A DNA stretch of 64,000 nucleotides from Cyathus striatus (Eukaryota; Basidiomycota; Agaricomycetes; Agaricales; Nidulariaceae), in contig JAOVFP010000001.1 in the NCBI GenBank assembly GCA_025738555.1, forward strand, positions 5,394,001 through 5,458,000, read 5' to 3'. The stretch's first letter is position 1, and the number at the start of each line of letters is the position of its first letter. This document shows, piece by piece, positions 24,240 to 36,967 of the stretch. The notes beneath the pieces are model-generated. The model did no database searches. It was given only the letters and a program-made list of their open reading frames with translations, and had not been told where the DNA came from. Both the position numbers and the translations under genes were made by a program.

Positions 24240-24771
24240 TCACGCTTCGGCCTCTATTTTTTGACATACATCGACAAGAGGAGCCCAGAACCGTTTCAGT
24301 TCAACGATAACCTCGCAGATTGACCGATTGTAGTAAGCACTCCGAGCACGGCGTACAACGGTCGAGGGCTGGCACCAAAAGTCGAACGTTAGCTTCCCCA
24401 ACGATGCATCTTGTGAGTGATGAAATTTGCACATAAGCTCGTGTGAAGTCAAACACCAACGAACGGGGTTCTTCGGTTTTGAGAGCTATGTTGCTTATCA
24501 TGAAGTCCACATGCGTAATAAGAAGTTTATGGGAATCGCTGCTCGTTTCACCCGGTCCTATACACGGCGGTTCTCTTACTGCTACCATCAGCGCGTAAGA
24601 TATGACCATGTTGTCCGGAGTTACTGCGCTCATAGCTGTTACATCGTGAAGAAGGGGAAAACCAGTGGGAAGGATGAGTAGGTTGAATGCGCATGCTCGG
24701 CAGAGCAGATGGAATGTCCTGTCTCCTGAGCGATGAGTTGCAGAAAACGATGCCCAAATTAAAGCCACCAT
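24240..24771 (-). pseudogene. decayed protein-kinase-like (APH/Pkinase fold) fragment
   Basis: The minus strand has a stretch reading LLITHVDFMISNIALKTEEP then LVFDFTRAY. The spacing H-x-D-x4-N followed by an hydrophobic-x-DF(T) element resembles the catalytic and metal-binding loops of kinase-fold proteins (HxDxxxxN...DFG). Further towards lower coordinates, in another frame, is GKLTFDFWCQPSTVVRRAR and a plausible C-terminal end. The pieces are in different frames and the upstream N-lobe cannot be traced, so I call it a remnant. The assignment to the kinase fold is an inference from a few residues. Confidence 0.25.
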
Positions 24772-25259
24772 TCCACTGGGTGGGACTCTCTATTGCAAGG
24801 CCGTGACAACAGCCATCACTCCCAACACCGGCCTGATTCTTGTAGAACCGAATGTAGAGAACACTTTGGCACCTGGTGCCTTGTAGATTTGCATAGAACT
24901 AGGGACCCCTGTAGCTGTACCTCCACAGAGTATGTGTTCATGTCCGCTGGACTGGGCCACATCATAAAACCGTTGATCACGAGACGAGACAGCGGAATAC
25001 ATGCTGGACTGCAGCAGAAGACGTGTATTTACTACACTGACAGCCTGCGGAAAGAATATTTGCAGGCATCGGAGGAAAAGGAGAAATTTTTCGAAGAAGC
25101 ATACTTGCTGAAACAAGCTCTTGCGCTTCTTGAGCACGGTATTTACGATGTCGACCGAATGCCGTGCCACATATTCCAAATGAACGGTCCATATTTAGAG
25201 TGTCGTGTTATCGCTCTCTACCAACCAGGTGATCTACATCCCAAATAGAACAAAGAAGC

Positions 25260-26110
25260 GCAGGTGATGCACCGATGGCATTGAAAGCATCGCCTCGTTT
25301 CTGACGAAGCCTCGGCGGACAAAGCAGATTTGAAGCTCCATGCAAGATGTCGTACGGTAGACAGCTGAATGCGTCTGAAATACGCAGATAGTTCACGGAA
25401 AGGACGACAGTGGGTCCCAAAGATGATGGACTGACTACAGCATCAGTGAACAAGGCATATTTGAACCTTAATGCAGGCTGGATGCGGTGATAGGTTGTTC
25501 GCATCTCCACTGCGCTGATAGTTTGCAGACGGAGTCTTCAGTGGGCCCCATGGATGATGGAATTCTATAGTAAGAGTATTGAAAGCACTGTCTCGTATCT
25601 GACAATGCCGTCGGCAAACAAGGCAAACAGTGAATTTTTACAGGCAACAGTGTGGTGGGCGATTGTTTGCGTCTATACAACCATAATACACCAAGAAGAT
25701 CAATGGACGCATGGCAGAAAGTTCGAGGGAGCACACTTTATAGAACATGTTCGAAATATCCCCCCCTACCACACAGGCCTCAGACCTCGGAGAATATACA
25801 TCGACAACCCAAGCTATATGCGGACCACATCCCGCGGAACGTTAGATGCAAATATGAAAAGCTCTGCTGAGAGCTTCTCCCGCCAGCAAGCAAGGAGGTT
25901 GCGCATTGACCTTGAATAGTGTTTACACCATCGTCCTAATGGCATATCCCATATACCGAATGAATGTTTCACATTCCCAAAAGAGCGCTTGTGGGCGTGC
26001 TTATCGATCACTGATCAATGGGTCCCGTATGGCATACGCTATTGAAAGCGCCATCAGCGGTCAAGGCGATTTTGAACCTCCAAGCAGGTTAGAATGCAAA
26101 AAATACCCGC
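25260..26110. repeat. diverged copies of a short motif in tandem array
   Basis: At least four related blocks occur near 25270-25350, 25405-25475, 25540-25640 and 26005-26090. On the plus strand they share GGGTCCCA(T)..GATGATGGA, ATTGAAAGCA(C/T)..., CGGC(G/A)AACAAGGCA and a TTGAA(C)CT(C/T)CA..CAGG end. Order and spacing vary and similarity is low, so these look like old duplications. On the minus strand several blocks read like RFK(S/Y)AL(S/F)(A/T)DG, so a repeated exon of a dead gene is possible. Confidence 0.35.
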
Positions 26111-26629
26111 CCGCGTGTGCTAGCCTGCAGAAAGAAGGTTAGTATGTGTAATGGAGGTTACCTGATGGAACATACTGATACTAATATCTCTTCCTATACT
26201 TCATTCTTTGAACTGGCTCCAAACGTTGGAATGATAACTCAAACCAGCTGTAGAGACCAGCCCAGTCGATATGTAACCCACAGTCTCAGGCTCCATGGAG
26301 GTTGAGCGCGAATGTAGTTTGACGAGTCACGACTTTGAGAACCGTTACCATTAGCACGAACTTAAGCTATACGCTGAGTTTTTCCGCACATCCCATAGCG
26401 CAAGGCTACGAAATCCGGCACATCCTTGTCGAGCTTTTGACTTCAGAACTACGCAGAGTAATAGAGATGCTCTAAGACAGTTATCTTCCGCATTTCATTG
26501 TTCGCGTTCAAGTAGTCGGAGCCCTCGTCTTTGCACATGATGTCGACAAACGCCCCAGGGATTAGGTCGTTTTCAGCTTTCAAAACAATAGGAAACCCTT
26601 GTAACAGTTATAGGAGGATTTGTTGCTTT

Positions 26630-26785
26630 AGCCAGCGGCAAAGAATGAGGAACGATTCATAACGCAGGTTTTTGCAAAGTTTTGGCAACGTCAACGACGA
26701 GGTCGAACAATATGTCACTCTCGTGTGCGTGACTTACCGTGACAGAAATCTCCGGCCCGGAATTTGACGAGCTAGCCACTCGTAG
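26630..26785 (+). repeat. dispersed ~150-bp repeat, left copy
   Basis: This block, ending in CCGGCCCGGAATTTGACG, is related along its length to 31408-31570. Shared features in the same order are GCCAGCG(G)CAAAGA-like sequence, an ACGACGAG(G/A) segment, ATGTCAC(T/A)C(T/A)CTCGTG, GCGTGAC, and the terminal GCCCGGAATTTGACG. The copies are in direct orientation and flank the GMC gene and its repeats. Confidence 0.5.
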
Positions 26786-27308
26786 CCTTCTTCCTGGACT
26801 CTTATGTAATCAAAACGTCTCAAATTAATACTCAGGCCGAAGCAAGGCTGAAGCCCCATTCTACGAAGAATACTAATAACAACCCATATGATACGCAGCC
26901 TTTGATATTTGAAACTAATAAGTCTTAATTAATAACACCAGAAACAGAGAAATATTCGGCGGAATCGGAAGCACGATAGAAAATCCGCTTAGGAGGTACT
27001 TTCTACGCTATACTGGTGAACATAAGATAAAATACTATATGCGCCTTACATTGGTATCCAAGCTTAACCTGTTGTATTGACAGCACTAGATATCAAATTG
27101 ACCAAGTCTCTACATTCAACTTGGTGAAATGTTTTCTAAAATCCGCTCCTATGGACACATGTGCAGGAGAGACGGGTCCATAGCTGTTAAAAAGTTCACA
27201 TAAAGTACAATGTTTTTCTTAAGCACTCTGATTGTACATGTAATTCTCGACATGTATATAGTAACCTGGTCCTTAATGAATTGTCTCAGTAAAGCACGCA
27301 CAACAAAC
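26786..27308. other. AT-rich intergenic DNA
   Basis: About 500 bases of AT-rich sequence 3' of the GMC gene. No gene or motif is supported. Confidence 0.4.
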
Positions 27309-29560
<2,252 letters not shown>

Positions 29561-29598
29561 TGCAAGAGTTTGATGCCAGGTAAATGAGATCTGTATTG

Positions 29599-29606
29599 CT
29601 TTTATA
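29599..29606 (-). promoter_or_regulatory. TATA box of the GMC gene
   Basis: The minus strand reads TATAAAAG about 40 bases before the ATG at 29560. Motif and distance fit a core promoter. Confidence 0.5.
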
Positions 29607-29753
29607 TCGTCACTCGAAGAGGGGTCTTTTTGGGGCTAGTATGCAATGATGAAAGCCTCTTATGCTGGTCGCTCGTGTGGTGGTCCCAAGTAGAAAGCAC
29701 CCTTAGGTGACGGACCGCACCACATGAACTTTGGAGCATACTCCTTGCATGGC

Positions 29754-29925
29754 GAACAATTGACGTTTCAGTACCATCAGATGTCGGTCATTCCAATGCC
29801 TTTCCAGTTAGCATTCCAGCTGCAAAAATGTATCTGTGCTGACTTACCGGCTTGAAAATATAAGAGCTGGTTCAAGCATGTTGAACTGGTTTGGTTGAAC
29901 ATGCATTAGCAATGAGGCATTAAGG
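29754..29925. repeat. left arm of a diverged inverted repeat
   Basis: This arm, beginning GAACAATTGACGTTTCAG, matches the reverse complement of 30605-30773 over about 160 bases. Shared runs include GTCGGTCATTCCA, CCTTTCCAGTTAGCATTCCAG and ATGAGGCAT. The first 50 bases also match the inverted unit of the 123-bp minisatellite at 30722-31205. Confidence 0.6.
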
Positions 29926-30604
29926 ATGAGTGTCTGCACAGCCGCATATGAATCTGTCGCCCAGATGGTAGGCGCCCCGGCATCAACGAAGACTAGGATT
30001 TCGCCATGTACGATATACATGAGAATAAAGGAACAGTAATAAAAAGAAGAGTGAAAAAAAAGGAAAAGAACTCGAGGTACGTGAAAAACGAAACGAAGAG
30101 AGTCATAGTGAATAGAGAGACGGGCTTCATACTTTGTATGAAAAACAGCGCAAAGTTCAAACTACCTAATTAATTCACTCAAGTTTAGTCCACTTAAAAT
30201 GATAGAAGACAATGCCGAATAACAGTATAAACTGCAGAAAAGCGATGGCAAATTGGAATTATATATGCGAGACTCACGAGAATAATTTACTTCAATCAAT
30301 TGAAGGAAAGCCTGACTCATGACCTGTAAGTCTTCGTATCTTCATGAATAATGGAGAAATATGTTGAGCAGCCCGAATGATTACAAGAGTTCATATTGAT
30401 GGCCAGTGGTACGAGATGGGAGTACAGACAATAACTCAGAATCTATGCGACAACATGAAGTGTCAAAATGGTGCGAAGCTGTGTTGGTGTTGTGCTGATG
30501 TAGTCGACATCGTTGTGCTGGGGCAGCTTGGTTTCTCATTCAATGTGGCAGCTGCATGGACCATCCAGGTGAATCCACTCTTGATGCAAAATTGAATCAG
30601 TTGA

Positions 30605-30773
30605 TGCAGATGCCTCATTTCTTCCGCAAGCTCAATCGAACCAGCTCAATATACCAGGATGAGCCTTTGTCTTTTCGATCTGGTAAGTCATCAGACACAT
30701 TTCGCCACTGGAATGCTAACTGGAAAGGTACTGGAATGACCGACATGTGATGGCACTAGAACGTCAATTGTTC
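30605..30773. repeat. right arm of the inverted repeat
   Basis: Reverse-complement partner of 29754-29925, about 680 bases away. On the plus strand it contains GTAAGT, a GCTAAC branch-like site and AAAG before GTACTGG, resembling a short intron, so the repeat may derive from a transcribed gene or element. Confidence 0.6.
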
Positions 30774-31205
30774 ACCGTGTTAGATAATCTTCATTCTGTA
30801 GAGGCTCTGGTGACCATGCTTGGAGAGTTAAGATCACTGGAACTGGAAAGGTACTGGAATGACTGACTCGTGACGGTACCGGAACGTCAATTGTTCACCG
30901 TGTTAGATAATCTTCGTTCTGTAGAGGCTTTGGTGACCATGCTTGGAGAGCTAAGATCACTGGAACTGGAAAGGTACTGGAATGACCGACTCGTGACGGT
31001 ACCGGAACGTCAATTGTTCGCCATGTTAGATAATCTTCATTCTGTAAAGGCTTTGGTGACCATGCTTGGAGAGTTAAGATCACTGGAACTGGAAAGGTAC
31101 TGGAATGGCCGACTCGTGACGGTACCGGAACGTCAATTGTTCACCGTGTTAGATAATCTTCGTTCTGTAGAGGCTTTGGTGATCATGCTTGGAGAGTTAA
31201 GATCA
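30722..31205 (+). repeat. 123-bp minisatellite, about 3.9 units
   Basis: Units start with GGAAAGGTACTGGAATG at 30722, 30845, 30968 and 31091, exactly 123 bases apart; the last is slightly short. As 123 is 41 codons, frame is kept from unit to unit, and one plus frame reads ...VPERQLFTVLDNLRSVEALV... repeatedly. However, unit 2 has an in-frame TGA (near 30864) and there is no convincing ATG, so coding status is doubtful. The units differ by a few substitutions only, so expansion is recent. Confidence 0.85.
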
Positions 31206-31407
31206 TCGAATTTAATATGTCATCCTCTTCTTTAGCTAGCCAAGAAGACAATAATATCTTCATCCCTGTGAGCAGACCCCAGACCAAAATGATAGTGTGC
31301 CAAACCAGCCACTACTTACCATGACACCCTTACATAATACATTGAAGTCCCTGGCTTCAGGACCGCGCAGGAAGGCTCTGATACATTTATACGAGAAATG
31401 GGTTACT

Positions 31408-31570
31408 AGCGCCAGCGAAAGAGAATAATTATATGAAAGCAGATTTTAGAATCCGTTGTCGTCGTGCACAGCGACGAGAAAGCAAGTTGAGCAAAATGTC
31501 ACACACTCGTGAGCGTGACATGCAGTTGCGTGACCGAAATTTCCAGCCCGGAATTTGACGCGGTCATCGT
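31408..31570 (+). repeat. dispersed ~150-bp repeat, right copy
   Basis: Direct-orientation partner of 26630-26785, ending CCAGCCCGGAATTTGACG. It lies just upstream of the MRPS29 gene (start 31724), so it might also contribute to that promoter. Confidence 0.5.
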
Positions 31571-31723
31571 CAAGTGTGTTCAAGCCGACGACAAACCTGC
31601 CAGCTGAATAGGTACGTCCTCCTCCCCCTCATCATCTCATACCTCACTAATACCTCCTTCTCCTCCTCACTCTCTGCCCCTTCCTCTAACCCATTCCTCC
31701 AACCCAACCAACAAACACAAAGC

Positions 31724-33897
31724 ATGTCTCTGCTGGCAGCAACAACCCGCACCGGGTTCCCGGGGCCCTCCACCAGCACACTCCTCCGCTCAAGTGGACC
31801 CATAACACAAGTACGCCATGCCGCACAGACGTCTGGGTGGAAGAAACCAGGCCAAGACGCAGAAAAAGAAAAAAGTGCGTTTCGCTGCCGCTCGTTCGTT
31901 TTCGCTCTAGCAGCGCTGAACATACGCGTGTAGAGCTTCGAGTGGGTAGCAGGCTGCATGGAGATGGAAAGGTCCCCAGACCGCGGGTACTGAAACCGAT
32001 GGGTGCGAATGAGCTTAAGGCCTCGATATTTCAACCTGAGAGGCGGAATGAGAAGCTGGAGTTGCCTCCGTTTTCTGCTGTGCGTTTTACTCTTTCTGTT
32101 CTTCTTGGAGTCGGGGTTGTGCTTATGGGGTACAGGATTCGATTGGACTGGGAGCGCAAAGCACAGTTGCGGTATCGCTTCCTGTAGAGAAGGGACCTGC
32201 GGGGGCGTTTGGGCTTCCGAAGTGTATTAAACATGAAGTACGTAGTTCTTCCTCTCCCTACACTCTTCACTGCTTATGCATTGGTAACAGTTTAGCATCC
32301 TCTCGAGACCTTACTGTCTCGTCCGCGACATCACCCTCGAAACCTGCAAGATCCTCGAAGAAGCCCGTGGCAAGCCAAGTTCAGAAACCCGAATGGTCAT
32401 CAGTCCGTCCCTCTTTCCTTCTTCTCTTCTCCTATTAACCTACTGTGGCAGCTGGCGACCAGGGAAGTGGAAAATCATACCTTTTAATGCAAGCAGTGCA
32501 GTACGCAAAGCAGAAAGGCTGGATTGTTATCTATCTCCCCAAATGTGCGTTAGCTCTGCTTTGTGATGGGTCCGGTGGGACTGATTAGTTTTATAGCTCA
32601 GAAGCTGGTCAACTCGACTAGCTCGTACGCGTATGATATTCGTACGCGGACGTATGTCCAGCCTGGAGCGTCGTTTGCGTTGTTGAAGAATATGCTTCGG
32701 GTCAATTGTACGTTTTGGTCTTTCCACTCTTGTCTCTTACCCCCTTACTTCCGTCCTCACAACCATCCCACCCCCTCCTCCCCTTCAACGCTCTCTACTC
32801 GCTCTCTTTCTCCCGTTCCCTTTCCTGCCCAACCCAAATATTAACTCAATCTAACAGTCGAGCACTTCGCTCAAATCCGCCTCAAAGAGCCCTTCGTCTG
32901 GGAGAAAATAACTGTCGAGCGTGGAGAGACCCTGTCGGACCTTATAACACGCGTGTTGAAGGATAATGTGCATACACCATGCCCGCTTGTGCTTGAGCGG
33001 GTATGGGAGGAGTTGGATCGGGAGAAGTGAGTATCGCTTTCTGTGTCATTCTGTCCTGGCCCTTCTTCGCTTTGAATGATGAGGAATGTTGACTGACGAG
33101 ATACCTGAATACAGTACTCCCGTTCTCCTGGCTATCGACGAGTTCCAGTCTCTCTATGGCAAGACGAAGTATAGGGATCAGCATTTCGTGCCTATCAAGT
33201 CTTTTCATCTTTCGGTGCCCCGTGCGTTGATGGAGTATGCTAATGGGACAAGGAAATTTGTACGTTTCTTTCTTGCTCTTGTTATGATACATCCCCCCAC
33301 ACTTCCGCTGTCTATTCTCCGTATCTTTGCCCACGCATACTCTGTCTCGTTCTAATACCTCCCTATCCCTCGTACACCCACGGTCTACTACCCTCTTCCC
33401 ACATCCTATGGTCCCTCCGGCTTTCTACCCTTCACCTACTCAGTTCCCACTCTGCATCTCTTTCCCTCTTCCTTACATTAACACCCGCTAACCCCGTCAC
33501 AGAGATACGGTGCGGTCCTTGGAGCCCTAACAAACACCTGCACGAACTTCCCCATCCCACTCGAGCTCCGCGACGCTCTCGGGACCGGATACCCACACCC
33601 TACATCCCCCTGGGAAAACCGCAGCAAAACAATGCTCGAATACACGAAAGGCCTGAAGGCCATCCCCATGCCGGGCCAGTTGACGCCACAGGAAGCTGCG
33701 GGGATCTTTGAGGTGTATATGAAGGATCGGGTTGTTACTGTCGGTGAGTGCTAGTATTGTATATATGCGGGAAGGGAGCTGATGTGCGGTTTTTTGTAGC
33801 AAATAAGGATGAGTTTTTCCTTAGTATGTATAATGAAGCTCAGGGGAATGCAAGAGACTTTGTGTGGAAGGGATTGCTTAATAATTTACAGTATTAG
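31724..33897 (+). CDS. RSM23: mitochondrial small-subunit ribosomal protein DAP3/MRPS29
   Basis: The ATG at 31724 begins MSLLAATTRTGFPGPSTS, an Arg/Ser/Thr-rich mitochondrial targeting-type N-terminus. The conserved DAP3 core follows: PAGAFGLPKCIKHE, SRPYCLVRDIT, the P-loop TGDQGSGKSYLLMQ (completed across an intron near 32394-32451), GWIVIYLPK, LLAIDEFQSLYG (Walker B-like) and LELRDALGTGYPHP. The C-terminus is FVWKGLLNNLQY, with the stop at 33895-33897. DAP3 is a GTP-binding component of the mitochondrial 28S-type small ribosomal subunit. It is a single-copy housekeeping gene in fungi (Rsm23 in yeast) and thus an anchor for synteny. Some exon joins in the N-terminal third (31870-32200) are unclear, but the core is intact. 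Confidence 0.85.
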
Positions 33898-35399
33898 TTT
33901 GTTGGTACACCCCCCTACCCTGCCCCGTGAGGGCGATGGAATTGGATTTCGTGTGATTGATCTTTGTTTCTGTTTTGGTACTGAGTGAGGTGTGATGGTG
34001 TGCTTTTGCTGATGCTGTAGGTTCCAAATGAGATACTAACCTCAAGCATGCGGCCATCCTGCTAGTCAAGGATAGCTTGCCAACCTGGTGTCGTGTAGTA
34101 AGGTGAGTCCTTTTCTTCGTCATTTAGGGGCGCTGGGGTTGACGTGATCACTTATAGGTACACTGTCCTACAAAACTTGTTAATTGATGGTCTGCAAGCT
34201 CTCCATCGGAACACGAGCAATCACCAACCCCCTTCTAGCGTGTCTCGCTGTCTAGTACTATGTGCCGCCTCCTCCAGTATGTCCCCATGCGCCTGTTGCC
34301 TCACCCCGTTCAAGCTCCTCGATCAAGCACTGATCCAGCTTTACTAGAAACACGATTCACACCCCGCTTCTACCAATCTTCCTCGTACCTTGATATAGGT
34401 ATTATTGAAGGCGACTGCCGCCTCAGCCACCGGGCAAGCACTGACCTAGATTCTCTAGAAATGCTAGTCACTGTCAGGCCCTGCCTCCACCTTCCTTCCG
34501 GGGTGGGGGATGCTTCGGAAGATGTATCGCTGGTCCATGTTAGATGAACAAAGCAACCATGTACATGGTTTGATGCGCGCTGATGGCCCAACTGCACGGG
34601 ACATTGGAAATGCAGGGTAGGGTTCTTGAGGACCAAGCGGTGTGATTAGACTTTGATTAAACTGGTCCTGGCAGTGATTCATATGTTTCAGCTCCGACAC
34701 TCCTTCAATATAATCTCGCTGCGGAGTTTCGGTGTCCCTGAAGCATTTCTTGGGATTTCAATGGCTACTGGACATACTTGCTATAGGTTCACGATAGGCA
34801 ACAGACCTCTGAATCCCAGTCAATTGCAAGCGTTAAATTAAGCGCTTGAGCGCTTACGTCAGACAAACAAGCGGGTCATAATAATACTTTGATGATAATT
34901 CCATGTTCAATTTTGACTCGACACCCACAACATTTTCAGACATGAGAAACCGGGATTTTTAATGACCGACATGGAAGGTTGGATATGAATACTAACAGCT
35001 TTGAGCGATGTGTACTTGATTAGTAGTAGCAGCCGCCAAGCCTCGCCGGTAGGTCCATGTCTGCGATTGACCCTCCCATAATCTAATTGCAAGCACCTTT
35101 GATCAGCATTAACATTAAGCGTTATGGGCCTCCGGTTACTAGATGTGTCAGGAACTAGTTTTGACAGTCAAAGGGACAATTGAGACCTATAAAACTTAAG
35201 GAACAAGACTGGTACTGGATGCTAACAATGCCTCTACTCAAACCCTCAAACGCACTTGACTTAAAGCTATGGAAGGACTTTTCTGGTCTGATTTTATCGT
35301 CACCTCATCAAGAACTTGAAGTGCGTGAAACGTCGGTAGGTGGAAATTTATATCAAATCATAACGTGTTGGTGATTTTCTGATTTATGTATTACAGCAG
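33898..35399. other. intergenic, nothing supported
   Basis: About 1.5 kb between MRPS29 and an F-box gene. Open frames at 34.1-34.7 kb have no domain. A TATAAAA at 35188-35194 is a possible promoter element of the F-box gene, about 200 bases before its ATG. Confidence 0.4.
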
Positions 35400-36542
35400 A
35401 TGTTGGACAGCCCTTTCGACAAACTACCAAACGAACTCTTGCGCGAGATATTCGATTACTATTTTGAGGAGGAAATTCCTAGCTGTATAATAGAAGAGAA
35501 ACAACAGCTCACGATGACATTGTCGCAGGTTTGCCAGAGATGGCGTTGTATTGTACTTGCCATGCCTCATTCATGGGGATATGTCTATGCCAGCAGCCCA
35601 AACTCGGTTCAATTATGGTCGCAAAGGTCAGGGAACTGTCCACTATCTGTTACGACCCCATATCCTTCCGAGCGTCGACTGGATTTCTTTCGAGGTTTAA
35701 ATAGGAAGAAAAAACGCGCATTTGCCTCCTCGATTGAACATGTTGCGCGGTGGAAAGCTGTACAGATTTGGACAGAGTATTGTTCTGAAGAAGATCTTCT
35801 CAGCCTTCGGGATAAATCTGCTCCACAGTTAGAGCTGCTTTTCGTGCATGGAAAGCATCTCCCCTTCAAGAGCCGACGAACAATTGCAGATGCCTTGTTC
35901 TCCCTCCTCGCTACTTCTTCTTCGAGTCTGGAACTTTGTGTACATATAACAGATTTATGCCTGCCAACTTATGGGGTTATTGACTTATGGTCTCGTTTGG
36001 AATTTATCACACTAATCGACTTACGTCCTGCCTTAGTGGACGATTGTATCACATGTTTATCCTTATGCACATCCGCGAAAAGTATCACGCTCACCAGCGA
36101 CGCTGAGCTTACCATGCCATACAACATGCACGAAACTGCACTTCTGCCACATCTATTAAGTTTGACTCTGGGGCTTTTCATGGATCCGGGAATATTCCTG
36201 CAATATTTTCGTCTCCCGAATCTCAAACTTTTATCCATTAGTCGTTCTGAGGGACCATACGATTATGATGCGCTAGACCGATCTCATGCTCAGTCAAACA
36301 CCTCCCTGAACACGTACTACTACTCGGTGTCGGACGACAGCACTGGCGTTGACGATGTCATTGGCTTTTTTGAGCTTCCCTGGATACATCATATTCCTTA
36401 TGTTTCTCTCGTCGTTGATGGAAAATCGTTCGAAGTATTATCAGAGTCCTTCTGGAGGCTTGATACGATACCTCCTGATGTCAGGCAAAAACTAAGAATC
36501 GAGGACAACGAGGTAGGATGGGAGAATCTCATAAGTTTTTAA
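35400..36542 (+). CDS. F-box protein, single exon
   Basis: An uninterrupted frame of 380 codons from the ATG at 35400. Residues 5-30 (PFDKLPNELLREIFDYYF) are an F-box, followed by MTLSQVCQRWRCIVLAMPHSW, the Cys/Trp-containing second half typical of Agaricomycete F-box proteins. The rest has leucine-rich, strand-helix alternations. It would link Skp1-Cul1 ligase to an unknown target. It is intact and intronless, whereas the other F-box genes here are split or longer, suggesting a different duplication history. Confidence 0.85.
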   Translation: MLDSPFDKLPNELLREIFDYYFEEEIPSCIIEEKQQLTMTLSQVCQRWRCIVLAMPHSWGYVYASSPNSVQLWSQRSGNCPLSVTTPYPSERRLDFFRGLNRKKKRAFASSIEHVARWKAVQIWTEYCSEEDLLSLRDKSAPQLELLFVHGKHLPFKSRRTIADALFSLLATSSSSLELCVHITDLCLPTYGVIDLWSRLEFITLIDLRPALVDDCITCLSLCTSAKSITLTSDAELTMPYNMHETALLPHLLSLTLGLFMDPGIFLQYFRLPNLKLLSISRSEGPYDYDALDRSHAQSNTSLNTYYYSVSDDSTGVDDVIGFFELPWIHHIPYVSLVVDGKSFEVLSESFWRLDTIPPDVRQKLRIEDNEVGWENLISF

Positions 36543-36967
36543 ATGTACATGCTTTGTGTACATGTGGTATTTGATGAAGCAATTATCAGTTCTGTTGGTG
36601 TATAGCGCTCTTTGCCCATGGAATCTTGGAAAGGACAAAGTTGAGGATAATGTCATTGAATGGGGGAAGATTGATTAACATATTTACAATATATATGATT
36701 ATATGTGCCATTCAGAATACATTAGTACCACGTAGCATGTTTACGGTTGGTTTAGGTCTCTGTACATAAATTTCGAGCTTCCAGAAAGACACTGATGTCA
36801 GGATTTAAGTAAGATTATTGAGCGACTGAAGGAATTGACAACAGAATACATTTATTCGCTTGCAAACTCAGCCCCTTCCTCGCCTTCAACCTCTAGTCAA
36901 ATTCAAATAATATTACAGATAGTTTGTACCTCGTGAAGACAAGACATTCCAAGCATCCTCAGAGCAA
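36543..36967. other. intergenic between convergent F-box genes
   Basis: A 425-base AT-rich spacer containing the 3' ends of two convergent genes. Nothing else is seen. Confidence 0.45.

Noticed and set aside
24793..25248. Plus-strand 151-codon open frame as a gene
   Set aside because: It overlaps minus-strand protein-like DNA, has no domain and no coherent exon neighbours; probably a chance frame.
31574..31933. Start of MRPS29 before 31724
   Set aside because: The upstream extension has no ATG; the first ATG in frame is at 31724 and gives a mitochondrial-targeting-like N-terminus.
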